A stretch of 64,000 nucleotides of DNA from Ramlibacter tataouinensis (GTDB taxonomy: Bacteria; Pseudomonadota; Gammaproteobacteria; Burkholderiales; Burkholderiaceae_C): contig DIZF01000062.1 of assembly GCA_002427815.1 (NCBI GenBank), positions 83,696 through 147,695 of the forward strand. The letters are read 5' to 3'. How positions within the stretch are numbered: position 1 is the stretch's first letter; the number at the start of each line of letters is the position of its first letter. The position numbers and the translations under genes are program-made. A model generated the notes under the pieces. That model was not told the DNA's origin. It worked only from the letters and a program-made list of their open reading frames with translations, and made no database searches. Below are positions 8,015 to 16,207 of the stretch, piece after piece.

Positions 8015-8572
8015 TTACTTTTGACTCGCCTGGGTTGCAGCCATCAGCGGCCAATTCTGCACTTGCAGCCAGGCCTGCTGCGCCGCAGCCGGCAGCTTGT
8101 CCATGTGCTTGAGGAAGAGTGCGAGCGTCCAGATCTCCCGGTCCGATAAGGTGGACCCGAAAGAAGGCATGCCCGTCAGACGGACTCCGTGCTTGATCTT
8201 CCAGAACGAATCGCCCTCCGGGTCGTCTTCCACCCCATCGGTCGCCAATTGAGGCGGCCTTGGATAAAGGCCCTTCGCTATCGGAGATGGCGACGTCGAA
8301 CCCTTCGCCGAGCCATGGCAAACCGCGCAGTTCTGCGCGAAGAGGTGCACCCCTTCAACGAGATTCTGGTCGGTCGGCACAACCGGGTTCTGGTCCTTCG
8401 GGGCGTAGCGACGCAGCGTCGCGTCCAGTGAAGTACCCGCCATCCAGGTTTCCAGCTGCCCCGGAGTCGCATCGGCATTGGCCGGAATGAGGCCGCTGCC
8501 GACCAGAAAGTAAGCACCGACCAGGGTCGCGGCCAGCGCCAATGCAATCCCCGAAACCATACCTTTGAACAT
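8015..8572 (-). CDS. Membrane-anchored monohaem cytochrome c
   Basis: Small class I c-type cytochrome of 185 residues. The start at 8572 is chosen because GGGAGTGGCG precedes that ATG and it begins a clean signal/anchor (MFKGMVSGIALALAATLVGAYFLV). One haem site, CAVCHG, lies near residue 83. The distal methionine ligand is probably in RLTGMPSFGSTLSD, and HMDKLP lies near the C-terminus. The fold resembles the cytochrome subunits of alcohol/aldehyde dehydrogenases and oxidases. It probably carries electrons in the periplasm. No partner oxidoreductase is adjacent, so its redox partner is unknown. Confidence 0.85.
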   Translation of the reverse strand: MFKGMVSGIALALAATLVGAYFLVGSGLIPANADATPGQLETWMAGTSLDATLRRYAPKDQNPVVPTDQNLVEGVHLFAQNCAVCHGSAKGSTSPSPIAKGLYPRPPQLATDGVEDDPEGDSFWKIKHGVRLTGMPSFGSTLSDREIWTLALFLKHMDKLPAAAQQAWLQVQNWPLMAATQASQK

Positions 8573-8959
8573 CGCCACTCCCGATTCGCTATGCCTGACT
8601 TTGGCGTAACAGTTTCGCCCATAAGGCCGTTCGCCGACTTGCTTGCGCAATTACAACCCGGATCGTCCTTGCCGTGTGTTCGCACGCTCGACCGTGGGCA
8701 GGGAATGGATAGATCTTCCTGCAATAAGTTCCATGAGCTGCGGGGCTGAAAATCACGCCCCGCCCGCGAGCGAACCTTATCAGGCGGTCTGTCGCGTCAC
8801 GTGCAGTTGAGCTGAAGCGATGCCATCACGGCGCCAATAGCCCCCGGTTCGTGCAGTCCAGGCGAAGGCTCATACACTCGCACGCGCGGTAGAGATTGCC
8901 CCCGCAAGAGCGATCTTCTCAGCGCGACTCACCTCAATCACGGAAAAGGAAAACAGAGC
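8573..8959. other. Intergenic region between divergent cytochrome c and DsrE-family genes
   Basis: 387 bases with no convincing ORF. A hairpin with 7-bp stem GCGGGGC / GCCCCGC (8740-8746 and 8757-8763) has no T-tract and may be structural or an operator. No clear sigma-70 promoter could be picked. A GGAAAAGGAAAA stretch just before 8960 serves as ribosome-binding site for the rightward gene. Confidence 0.4.
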
Positions 8960-9514
8960 ATGAATAACAGAGCAGGTTTTGTGGCAAGGGCATTTTTCGG
9001 CCTGGCAGTCGTTCTATTGCAAGGCGTTTCTTCGATCGCTTACGCCGCAACCAGCGATGGCATGGCGGAAAACACAAAACCGCCGCTGCAGATCGTCAAT
9101 CAGACAGGACTCAAAGTGCTGGTTCAGGTCAACTACGCCAACACGGTACCCAATGGCATCAACAGGCAGGTCTTGGCGGCGAAAAATCTCTACGATCAGT
9201 ATGCGGCCCTTGGCATGAAATCCGGCAAGGACTATGAAATCGCAATGGTGTTCAGGGCCGACGGAGCGCAGTCGCTGCTGGCGGACGAGGCCTATGACGC
9301 GAAGGTAAAACAGCCGCATCCAAAAGGTAACCCCAACAAGGCAATCCTCGATCTGCTCAGCAAGGACGGCGTGAAAATGTACGAATGCGCGGTGGCCATG
9401 AAGCTCAAAGGCTACAAGCCCGAGGATCTCCTGCCCTTTAGCCGCATTGTCGTGTCGGGGATAGGGGCGATGGTCGATTTTGAGAAATCGGGCTACCTGT
9501 CAGTCACGCCGTAG
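8960..9514 (+). CDS. Secreted DsrE/DsrF-family protein
   Basis: 184 residues with an N-terminal signal peptide (GFVARAFFGLAVVLLQGVSS, cleavage probably after AYA near residue 30). The mature part fits the DsrE-like fold: KVLVQVNYANTV start, a mid-protein VKMYECAVAMKLKGY helix with one conserved-type cysteine, and the ending IGAMVDFEKSGYLSVTP. Cytoplasmic DsrE proteins carry sulfur on that cysteine; periplasmic relatives are often found near cytochromes or sulfur genes. The divergent cytochrome c gene may be relevant. The specific role is unknown. Confidence 0.75.
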   Translation: MNNRAGFVARAFFGLAVVLLQGVSSIAYAATSDGMAENTKPPLQIVNQTGLKVLVQVNYANTVPNGINRQVLAAKNLYDQYAALGMKSGKDYEIAMVFRADGAQSLLADEAYDAKVKQPHPKGNPNKAILDLLSKDGVKMYECAVAMKLKGYKPEDLLPFSRIVVSGIGAMVDFEKSGYLSVTP

Positions 9515-9676
9515 AAGACGCTCAAGCGTATCCAGCCGAACTCAAGCTGGATGCGGACCGGGCGACACTTTTCGGACTTTCGGTTCCATGACCTGCACCA
9601 CACGCGGGCCTCATGGCATCGCCGGGTGGGAACGCGACGGAAGTACCTGGCCTCGCGGCCAGGCACCTGATTCAAG

Positions 9677-9752
9677 TGGTGGGTCCTGACAGATTCGAAC
9701 TGTCGACCTACGGATTAAGAGTCCGCTGCTCTACCAACTGAGCTAAGAACCC
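9677..9752 (-). tRNA. tRNA-Lys (anticodon CTT)
   Basis: The minus strand folds as a full 76-nt cloverleaf with encoded CCA: acceptor GGGTTCT / AGGACCC, D-arm AGCTCAGTTGGTAGAGC, a seven-base anticodon loop CTCTTAA giving CTT, and a T-loop TTCGAAT. It reads AAG, the preferred Lys codon in a high-GC genome. Confidence 0.97.
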
Positions 9753-9772
9753 ACTGAACGAAAACGGGGCTG

Positions 9773-9848
9773 TGGTGGAGAGGAGGAGGATCGAACTCCC
9801 GACCTCTGCATTGCGAACGCAGCGCTCTCCCAGCTGAGCTACCCCCCC
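9773..9848 (-). tRNA. tRNA-Ala (anticodon CGC)
   Basis: A 76-nt cloverleaf on the minus strand with encoded CCA. Acceptor GGGGGGG pairs with CCTCTCC, including the G3-U70 wobble that is the alanine identity element. The anticodon loop is TTCGCAA, giving CGC, and the T-loop is TTCGATC. It lies 20 bases upstream of tRNA-Lys and is probably co-transcribed with it. CGC is the GC-ending-codon-specific Ala isoacceptor. Confidence 0.96.
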
Positions 9849-9989
9849 ACAGCAGCGCGTATTTTACGCAAAAAGTAGCGATCTTCGCCGCGGCACCCCG
9901 AATTATTCCGGCTGCCTGCACGCTTCGGTTGGAAATTGCCGCCTGCAAGCCTGTGCCAAGATAGCCTCATCCACAGGACCGAAAACAAT

Positions 9990-10844
9990 ATGAGCACTCG
10001 CTACGACGCCCAATGGCTGGACCGCATGTACAACAATCGCGCGCTGGTGCCGCAGCATCCGGAGCACTTCCGGCGCTGGGCGGCCGATTCGGCGCAGGTC
10101 ACGCGCACCCTGGAGCGGGAACTGGACGTGCGCTACGGCGGCGGCCTCAACGAACACATGGACATCTTCCCGGCCAAGCAGGCCGACGCGCCGGTGCTGG
10201 TGTTCATCCACGGCGGTTACTGGCGCTCCCTCGACAAGCGCGACCATTCGTTCATAGCCCCGCCGTTCACCCGGCGCGGTGTCTGCGTCGTGATTCCCAA
10301 TTACGCCTTGTGCCCCGCGGTGACGATCCCGCAGATCACCATGCAGACGGTCCACGCGCTGGCCTGGACCTGGCGCAACATCGCTCGCCACGGTGGCGAC
10401 CCGCGCCGCATCACGGTCGTGGGCCATTCGGCCGGTGGGCACCTGGCGGCGATGATGCTGGCCTGCCTGTGGCCGGTGTACGCGCAGAACCTTCCTGCCG
10501 ATCTGGTCAAGGGCGCGTTGTCGATCTCGGGGCTGTACGACCTCGATCCCATCATGCACACGCCGTTTCTCCAGCCTTCGTTGCAGCTGACCCACGAGCA
10601 GGTGCGCATGGCCAGCCCGGCGCTGCTGCCGGCGCCGGCGCAGGGCGCGCTCTACTCGGTGTGCGGTGGCGACGAGAGCGAGGAGTTCCTGCGCCAGAAC
10701 CGCCTGATCCGCGAGGCCTGGGGCGAAAGGGTCGTGCCGGTGTGCGAAGCCCTGCCCGGCTTGAACCACTTCACTGCGCTGGAAGCCCTGGTGGAGCCGG
10801 GCCATCGCCTGCACGAAATTGCAATGGAACTGCTGCTTCGCTGA
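9990..10844 (+). CDS. Alpha/beta-hydrolase, kynurenine formamidase-like esterase
   Basis: 284-residue alpha/beta-hydrolase. The start at 9990 is preferred over an earlier ATG at 9936 because MSTRYDAQWLDRMYNNR matches the usual N-terminus of this group. The oxyanion-hole motif HGGYW (FIHGGYWRSLDK) is followed by the nucleophile elbow GHSAGGH, and the expected late His is in LPGLNHFTALE. HGGYW is characteristic of arylformamidase-type enzymes that hydrolyse N-formylkynurenine. No kynureninase or tryptophan dioxygenase gene is adjacent, so a more general carboxylesterase role remains possible. Confidence 0.8.
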   Translation: MSTRYDAQWLDRMYNNRALVPQHPEHFRRWAADSAQVTRTLERELDVRYGGGLNEHMDIFPAKQADAPVLVFIHGGYWRSLDKRDHSFIAPPFTRRGVCVVIPNYALCPAVTIPQITMQTVHALAWTWRNIARHGGDPRRITVVGHSAGGHLAAMMLACLWPVYAQNLPADLVKGALSISGLYDLDPIMHTPFLQPSLQLTHEQVRMASPALLPAPAQGALYSVCGGDESEEFLRQNRLIREAWGERVVPVCEALPGLNHFTALEALVEPGHRLHEIAMELLLR

Positions 10845-10873
10845 GAAGAGCCCTGTTCCCTCCGGCACGCACG

Positions 10874-10918
10874 CCCTCACCCTGACCCTCTCCCTCTCCC
10901 AGCGGGAGAGGGAATGAG
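10874..10918. repeat. Dispersed proteobacterial intergenic repeat with hairpin
   Basis: CCCTCACCCTGACCCTCTCC followed by a palindrome CCCTCTCCC-AGC-GGGAGAGGG (10892-10912). This CCCTCACCC...GGGAGAGGG unit is a common extragenic repeat in high-GC proteobacteria. It lies between the convergent ends of the hydrolase and guaC genes, where the hairpin may help end both transcripts. Confidence 0.75.
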
Positions 10919-10921
10919 CCG

Positions 10922-11899
10922 TCACATCAACAGGTGCTCGCCCGCGTTGTCGCCGCCCAGGATCACGTAGTTCACTTTGCGGATGTCCATCAGCTTGCGG
11001 CCGCCTGAATAGCTGATCGAACTCTGGATGTCTTCCTCCATTTCGCGCAGCGTGTCGGCGAGGTGCCCCTTCACCGGCTCGAGGATGCGCTTGCCCTCGA
11101 CGTGCTTGTACTCGCCCTTGTTGAAGTCCGACGCGCTGCCGTAATACTCCTTGTAGAGCTTGCCGCCTTCGTCCACGGTCTGGCCGGGAGACTCCTCGTG
11201 GCCTGCGAGCAGGGAACCGATCATCACCATGGTGGCGCCGAAGCGGATGCTCTTGGCGATGTCGCCGTGTTCGCGGATGCCGCCGTCCGCGATGATGGGC
11301 TTGGTCGCGACCCGGGCGCACCACTTCATCGCGGACAGCTGCCAGCCGCCCGTGCCAAAGCCGGTTTTCATGCGCGTGATGCAGACCTTGCCGGGCCCGA
11401 CGCCGACCTTGGTCGCATCGGCGCCCCAGTTCTCCAGGTCGATGATGGCCTCGGGCGTGGCGACGTTGCCGGCGATCACGAACGAGGTGGGCAGCTGCTT
11501 CTTCAGGTGCGCGATCATGTTCTTCACGCTGTCGGCATGGCCGTGCGCGATGTCGATGGTGATGTACTCGGGCGCCAGGCCTTCGGCAGCCAGCTGGTCC
11601 ACCGTGTCGTAGTCGGGCTGCTTCACGCCCAGCGAGATCGAGGCGTAGACCCCTTTCGACTTTATCTCGCGCACGAACTTCAGGTTGTCCAGGTCGAAGC
11701 GGTGCATCACGTAGAAGTAGCCGTTTTGCGCCAGCCACAGGCAGATCTTCTCGTCCACCACGGTTTTCATGTTGGCCGGCACCACCGGGATGCGGAAGGT
11801 GCGGCCGCCCAGCTCCACGCCGGCGTCGCATTCGGAACGGCTGTCTACCCGGCATTTGCGCGGCAGCAGCAGGACTTTGTCGTAATCGAAGATTTCCAT
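10922..11899 (-). CDS. guaC: GMP reductase
   Basis: NADPH-dependent GMP reductase (GMP to IMP plus ammonia) of the IMPDH/GMPR barrel family, 325 residues with no CBS domains. The start at 11899 is set by a CTGGAG ribosome-binding site and the N-terminus MEIFDYDKVLLLPRKC. Visible are the NAD(P)/phosphate loops (ADGGIREHGDIAKSIRFGA), the catalytic cysteine loop GPGKVCITR near residue 175, and SSISYSGG near the end. Overall it resembles the Bacillus GuaC subtype more than the longer E. coli one. A palindrome at 11975-11993 lies in its leader region. Confidence 0.92.
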   Translation of the reverse strand: MEIFDYDKVLLLPRKCRVDSRSECDAGVELGGRTFRIPVVPANMKTVVDEKICLWLAQNGYFYVMHRFDLDNLKFVREIKSKGVYASISLGVKQPDYDTVDQLAAEGLAPEYITIDIAHGHADSVKNMIAHLKKQLPTSFVIAGNVATPEAIIDLENWGADATKVGVGPGKVCITRMKTGFGTGGWQLSAMKWCARVATKPIIADGGIREHGDIAKSIRFGATMVMIGSLLAGHEESPGQTVDEGGKLYKEYYGSASDFNKGEYKHVEGKRILEPVKGHLADTLREMEEDIQSSISYSGGRKLMDIRKVNYVILGGDNAGEHLLM

Positions 11900-11974
11900 A
11901 CCAAGCTCCAGAAGATTCGTTGCAGAACGAGTGAGCGCTTGGACTGTGGCCCGGTGGTCATTCATTCCTGGCCA

Positions 11975-11993
11975 AAACCCTCGTCGAGGGTTT
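11975..11993. promoter_or_regulatory. Perfect palindrome upstream of guaC
   Basis: AAACCCTCG-T-CGAGGGTTT is a perfect 9+1+9 palindrome 76 bases upstream of the guaC start. Read on the minus strand it forms a short hairpin followed by TTTT, so it could be either an operator for a purine-responsive regulator or a weak intrinsic terminator/attenuator in the guaC leader. Confidence 0.45.
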
Positions 11994-12036
11994 CGGCGCA
12001 GGCCAACAACTGCCCGAAGGGCTTGTTATGCCGGAA

Positions 12037-12073
12037 CTAAAAGAAACCGGGCCGCAAAATGCTTGGGCCCGGT
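12037..12073 (-). terminator. Rho-independent terminator of the exported-protein gene
   Basis: On the minus strand, stem ACCGGGCC / GGCCCGGT (12066-12073 and 12046-12053) with a 12-base loop is followed by TTCTTTTAGT. It sits directly downstream of the stop at 12082 and separates that gene from the guaC promoter region. Confidence 0.8.
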
Positions 12074-12081
12074 GCCTGATT

Positions 12082-12789
12082 TTACCCCTTGGCCGCCCCC
12101 AGCGCGCAGCGGGACTGCGCGAGGCCCCTCAACCGCCCCCGGGCGTCCTCGATCCAGCCCACCACGCGCAGGTGCCGAGGATTGGCGCCCGGCGGAATGT
12201 TCATGGGCCGCGATTCGAAAAGGCTTCCCGGCCGGCCTTCGGAGCGAGGCGTTTTTTCATCCCAGGTGAGCTGCAGGACGTTGCGCACCAGGTTGCGCTC
12301 CACAGGGCTGCCTTCGGTGCCGGCGGGAAGCGTTTCCACCAGCAGCAGCCAGGCCTGCCAGGGACCGCCGTGGCCGGGCTTGAGCTCGATCGAGGTTCCG
12401 ACATAGCCCCCGAAGGGCGGGCCTTGGGCGACGCGCAGCCGATACGCGCCAGCCTCTGCCTTGTGCCGTGACGCTTGGGCCCGGGCCGGCACTGCGCGGC
12501 CCAGGGCTTCCAGGCGCTCCTGGGCTTCGCGAATGGCGACGGCCGACAGGGGCGCGTGCTCGCCGCGGCTGCCCGGCACGACCCAGTCCAGCGCCAGCTC
12601 GCCGCGGCCGGGCTTTGGCGTGTGCGCGGCGCCCCAACAGGACTCGCAGTCGGCATTGATGAAGCGTTCCAGCAGTGCGACGGGCCGGGCCTGGCCGTCG
12701 CTGGAGCACGCGGACTGGGCCTGGACCCCGGCGGCGGCCAGGGCCAGAAGGCAGGCGGCGGCGCAGGCCGGTGGTTTCAGTTGGTTCAC
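12082..12789 (-). CDS. Exported protein with a CESCW motif, function unknown
   Basis: 235 residues. The GTG at 12789 is chosen because it starts a signal peptide (NQLKPPACAAACLLALAAAG, cleavage probably after VQA). The mature protein begins SACSSDGQARPVALLERF then INADCESCWG, which is reminiscent of the N-terminal strand and Cys pair of DUF1223/thioredoxin-like secreted proteins (ELFTSxGCSSC). The rest (QAWLLLVETLPAGTEG, ESRPMNIPPGANPRHLRVVG) looks like a beta-rich domain. It diverges from uvrD across 22 bases. The redox suggestion is an inference from the CxxC alone. Confidence 0.65.
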   Translation of the reverse strand: MNQLKPPACAAACLLALAAAGVQAQSACSSDGQARPVALLERFINADCESCWGAAHTPKPGRGELALDWVVPGSRGEHAPLSAVAIREAQERLEALGRAVPARAQASRHKAEAGAYRLRVAQGPPFGGYVGTSIELKPGHGGPWQAWLLLVETLPAGTEGSPVERNLVRNVLQLTWDEKTPRSEGRPGSLFESRPMNIPPGANPRHLRVVGWIEDARGRLRGLAQSRCALGAAKG

Positions 12790-12800
12790 GGGTGAGTTCC

Positions 12801-12806
12801 TACAAT
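12801..12806 (+). promoter_or_regulatory. Putative -10 element of uvrD
   Basis: TACAAT, a near-perfect -10, ends 5 bases before the uvrD ATG, so the transcript would start at or beside the start codon (leaderless). No matching -35 at normal spacing is obvious. Confidence 0.4.
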
Positions 12807-12811
12807 GACGT

Positions 12812-15301
12812 ATGTTCCCAGAAGCCGACGCGGCGTCCCCGCTGTTACTCAATCTCAATCCCGAGCAGCAGGCCGCTGTCACGCTGCCCAACGAGCATGC
12901 ACTGATCCTGGCCGGCGCGGGATCGGGCAAGACCCGGGTCCTCACCACCCGGATCGCCTGGCTGCTCTCCACCGGCCAGGTGTCGCCCGGCGGCATCATG
13001 GCCGTCACTTTCACCAACAAGGCGGCGCGGGAAATGATGACGCGGCTGCAGGCCATGTTGCCGGTCAACGTGCGCGGCATGTGGATCGGCACTTTCCATG
13101 GCCTGTGCAACCGGTTCCTGCGCGCCCACTACAAGCTGGCCAATCTGCCGCAGAGTTTCCAGATCCTGGACCAGCAGGACCAGTTGTCGGCCATCAAGCG
13201 GCTGATGAAGCAGCACAACGTGGACGACGAGCGCTTCCCCGCCAAGCAGACCCAGTGGTTCATCGGCGGCTGCAAGGACGATGGGCTGCGCCCCAACATG
13301 GTCGAAGTGCACTCGGAAGAGGACCGCAAGAAAGTCGAGATCTACCAGATGTACGAGGAGCAGTGCCAGCGCGAGGGCGTGGTCGACTTCGGCGAGCTGA
13401 TGCTGCGCAGCTATGAGCTGCTGCAGGGCAACGACCCGATCCGCGATCACTACCAGCGGCGCTTCCGCCACATCCTGATCGACGAGTTCCAGGACACCAA
13501 CAAGCTGCAGTACGCCTGGATCAAGATGTTCGCGCAGGCCCGCGACGGCGTTCCGGGCGGCCAAGGCAACTCCGTCTTCGCCGTCGGCGACGACGATCAG
13601 AGCATCTACGCTTTCCGTGGCGCGCGCGTCGGCAACATGGCCGACTTCGTGCGCGAGTTCCACGTCCGCCACCAGATCAAGCTGGAACAGAACTACCGCA
13701 GCCAAAGCAACATCCTGGACGCGGCCAACGAGCTGATCAGCCACAACAAGACGCGGCTGGGCAAGAACCTGCGCACGACCCAAGGCCCGGGCGAGCCGGT
13801 GCGCGTGTACGAGGCGCCCACCGACCTGGCCGAAGCGCAATGGATGGTGGAGGAAATGCGGCATCTCGTGCGCGGCGATGGAACGCAGGGCGGGTTGAGC
13901 GCCGCCGGGCCGCCCCAAGGCGCGAAGGCCCCCTCTGGGGGCAGCGCAGCGGCGATTGCCGCAAGCGTGGGGGAGCCGATTGCTCGCAAGGAAATCGCCG
14001 TGCTGTATCGCAGCAACGCGCAAAGCCGGGTGATCGAAACGGCGCTGTTCAACGCCGCAGTGCCGTACCGGGTGTATGGCGGCCTGCGCTTCTTCGAACG
14101 TGCCGAGATCAAGCATGCGCTGGCTTACCTGCGCATGCTGGAGAACCCGCACGACGACACCAGCTTCCTGCGCATCGTGAACTTCCCGCCGCGCGGCATC
14201 GGTGCACGCAGCATCGAGCAGCTGCAGGACGTGGCACGTGCGGCCGGTTGCTCGCTGCACGACGCCGTGAGCGCCACCACCGGCAAGGCCGGCGCCAACC
14301 TCACGTCTTTCGTCGCCAGGATCGACGTGCTGCGCGAACAGACGCTCAACCTCACCCTGCGCGAGATCATCGATCTGGTGCTGCAGGAGTCGGGGCTGCT
14401 GGCGCACTACAAGAGCGAGCGCGAAGGCGCCGACCGGGTCGAGAACCTGGAAGAACTGGTGAACGCCGCCGAGAGCTTTGTCACCCAGGAAGGGTTCGGG
14501 CGCGACGCGGTGGCCCTGCCGGTGGACGAACTGGGTCCGGGCATGCTGCGCCAGTCGCCCGCCAGCCAGGGACTCGATCCCAGCCGGCCCGAGGTGAACG
14601 AGCCCGCGCCGGACTATGTCCCGCCCGACAGCGACACCGGTGAGACGCTGTCGCCGTTGGCGGCCTTCCTGACGCACGCCGCGCTGGAGTCGGGCGACAA
14701 CCAGGCCCAGGCCGGGCAGGACGCCATCCAGCTGATGACGGTGCACTCGGCCAAGGGGCTGGAGTTCGACTGCGTCTTCATCAGCGGGCTGGAGGAGGGC
14801 CTGTTTCCCCACGAGAACTCGATGTCCGACCACGAGGGGCTGGAGGAAGAACGGCGCCTCATGTACGTCGCGATCACGCGGGCGCGCAAGCGCCTGTACC
14901 TGAGCCACGCGCAGACGCGCCTGCTGCACGGACAGACCCGCTACAACGTCCGCAGCCGCTTCTTCGACGAGCTGCCCGAGGGCGCGCTCAAGTGGCTCAC
15001 GCCGAAGAACCAGAGCTTCGGCGGCTCGGCTTTCGGGTTCGGCGCGGGCTACGCCACTTCGCGCGGCGCCACGCCGGGCGGGTTCAGCAAGGACGTGTTC
15101 GCCAGCCCGGCCGTGCCGGAACGCAAGTCGCCGTCGCACGGCCTGCGCGCCGGCATGAAGGTGTTTCACAACAAGTTCGGCGAAGGCACGGTGCTGTCGA
15201 TCGAAGGGCAGGGCGACGACGCGCGGGCGCAGATCAACTTCCCCCGGCATGGCATCAAGTGGCTGGCATTGAGCGTCGCCAAGTTGACGCCGGTCACCTG
15301 A
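12812..15301 (+). CDS. uvrD: UvrD-family DNA helicase II
   Basis: Superfamily 1A 3'-5' DNA helicase for nucleotide-excision and mismatch repair, 829 residues. Motifs: Q-region LNPEQQAAV, Walker A GAGSGKT (35-41), Ia VTFTNKAAREM, II LIDEFQDTN, III VGDDDQSIYAFRGA, IV LEQNYRS, V MTVHSAKGLEFDCVF, VI YVAITRARKRLYLSHA. The C-terminal tail (GMKVFHNKFGEGTVLSIEGQ) is typical of UvrD/PcrA rather than Rep. It is longer than the usual 720-790 residues, partly because of a low-complexity insertion (about residues 363-388) encoded by a dispersed repeat at 13898-13974, just before the conserved EIAVLYRSNAQSR. Confidence 0.93.
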   Translation: MFPEADAASPLLLNLNPEQQAAVTLPNEHALILAGAGSGKTRVLTTRIAWLLSTGQVSPGGIMAVTFTNKAAREMMTRLQAMLPVNVRGMWIGTFHGLCNRFLRAHYKLANLPQSFQILDQQDQLSAIKRLMKQHNVDDERFPAKQTQWFIGGCKDDGLRPNMVEVHSEEDRKKVEIYQMYEEQCQREGVVDFGELMLRSYELLQGNDPIRDHYQRRFRHILIDEFQDTNKLQYAWIKMFAQARDGVPGGQGNSVFAVGDDDQSIYAFRGARVGNMADFVREFHVRHQIKLEQNYRSQSNILDAANELISHNKTRLGKNLRTTQGPGEPVRVYEAPTDLAEAQWMVEEMRHLVRGDGTQGGLSAAGPPQGAKAPSGGSAAAIAASVGEPIARKEIAVLYRSNAQSRVIETALFNAAVPYRVYGGLRFFERAEIKHALAYLRMLENPHDDTSFLRIVNFPPRGIGARSIEQLQDVARAAGCSLHDAVSATTGKAGANLTSFVARIDVLREQTLNLTLREIIDLVLQESGLLAHYKSEREGADRVENLEELVNAAESFVTQEGFGRDAVALPVDELGPGMLRQSPASQGLDPSRPEVNEPAPDYVPPDSDTGETLSPLAAFLTHAALESGDNQAQAGQDAIQLMTVHSAKGLEFDCVFISGLEEGLFPHENSMSDHEGLEEERRLMYVAITRARKRLYLSHAQTRLLHGQTRYNVRSRFFDELPEGALKWLTPKNQSFGGSAFGFGAGYATSRGATPGGFSKDVFASPAVPERKSPSHGLRAGMKVFHNKFGEGTVLSIEGQGDDARAQINFPRHGIKWLALSVAKLTPVT
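13898..13974 (-). repeat. Dispersed CCCCC-AGGGGG-type repeat inserted in frame inside uvrD
   Basis: The stretch with GCCGGGCCGCCCCAAGG, GGCCCCCTCTGGGGGC and AGCGTGGGGG has the form of an intergenic repeat, not of helicase coding sequence. It is translated as Gly/Ala/Pro/Ser-rich filler (GPPQGAKAPSGGSAAAIAAS). Its reverse complement aligns without gaps to the copy at 54204-54240: the CCCCC-AGGGGG core plus about 17 of 28 flanking positions match. Confidence 0.65.
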
Positions 15302-15341
15302 AGCAACTGTCACGAGGCGACCCAAGCGACTGGAACAACCG

Positions 15342-16193
15342 ATGAAGACCCCAGCTGCCACCGCAGCCCGCTCCGAGGCGGCTGTTGATTCGCGCCCCGC
15401 CAAGCGGGTCATCAACGCCAAGGCCGATCGCCACTTCGTGACGGCGCTGGCGCGCGGGCTCGACGTGCTGAGCGCGTTCCGCTCGCGCGACCGGATGCTG
15501 GGCAACCAGGAGCTGGCGCGCCGCTGCGGGCTGCCCAAGTCGACCATTTCCCGGCTGACTTACACGCTGACCAAGCAGGGCTACCTGGAGCACGCTGACG
15601 ACGGCAGCGGCAACAGCGGCTACCGCCTGGGCAGCGCGGTGCTGGCCCTGGGCAGCGCCATGCTGGCGCGTATGGACATGCGGCAGGTCGCGCGGCCGCT
15701 GATGCAGGAACTGGCCGACCAGTCGCAGGCTATGGTGTCGCTGGGCATGCGCGACCGGCTCAGCATGATCTATGTCGAGAACTGCCGCAGCGAATCGGCC
15801 CTGACGCTCAGCCTCGACGTGGGCTCGCGCATTCCGCTGGCCACCACCGCGATGGGCCGCGCCTACCTGGCGCTGTGCAGTCAGGCACAACGCGATGCGC
15901 TGATGGAACGCATCCGGGAACTCGACGAGGGCGAGTGGCCGCGCATCCGCCAGGGGATCGAGCGGGCGCTGGCCGAGTACCGCGAGCTGGGCTGCTGCAC
16001 CTCGTTCGGCGAATGGCAGAAAGACGTGAATGCCATCGCCATCGCGTTTCATCCGCCGGGTGGACGCTCCGTGATGGCGATCAACTGCGGCGGGCCCGGC
16101 TTCAACCTGTCGCGCGAGTTCCTGCTGGATGAAGTGCGGCCGCGCCTGCTGGGTCTGGCCAGCCGGCTGGAAGGCCTGGGCAGCGCCGGATAG
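15342..16193 (+). CDS. IclR-family transcriptional regulator
   Basis: 283 residues with an N-terminal winged helix (ALARGLDVLSAF, then NQELARRCGLPKSTISRLTY as recognition helix) and the C-terminal IclR effector domain (MVSLGMRDRLSMIYVENCRS, LATTAMGRAYLALCS, GEWQKDVNAIAIAFHP). Such regulators usually sense small aromatic or organic acids and control adjacent catabolic genes. Here the neighbours are uvrD (40 bases upstream, possible read-through) and a convergent FecR-domain gene, so its target is not evident. The C-terminal half is complete. Confidence 0.93.
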   Translation: MKTPAATAARSEAAVDSRPAKRVINAKADRHFVTALARGLDVLSAFRSRDRMLGNQELARRCGLPKSTISRLTYTLTKQGYLEHADDGSGNSGYRLGSAVLALGSAMLARMDMRQVARPLMQELADQSQAMVSLGMRDRLSMIYVENCRSESALTLSLDVGSRIPLATTAMGRAYLALCSQAQRDALMERIRELDEGEWPRIRQGIERALAEYRELGCCTSFGEWQKDVNAIAIAFHPPGGRSVMAINCGGPGFNLSREFLLDEVRPRLLGLASRLEGLGSAG

Positions 16194-16207
16194 CCGCTGC
16201 GCTTCGG

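Noticed and set aside
9650..9665. Hairpin CTGGCC-TCGC-GGCCAG considered as terminator of the DsrE-family gene
   Set aside because: No T-tract on either side; six-base stem only, so support is too weak.
12845..15547. 900-codon minus-strand ORF opposite uvrD
   Set aside because: No recognisable domain, extremely Gln/Arg/Leu/Val-rich; the plus strand carries every SF1 helicase motif.
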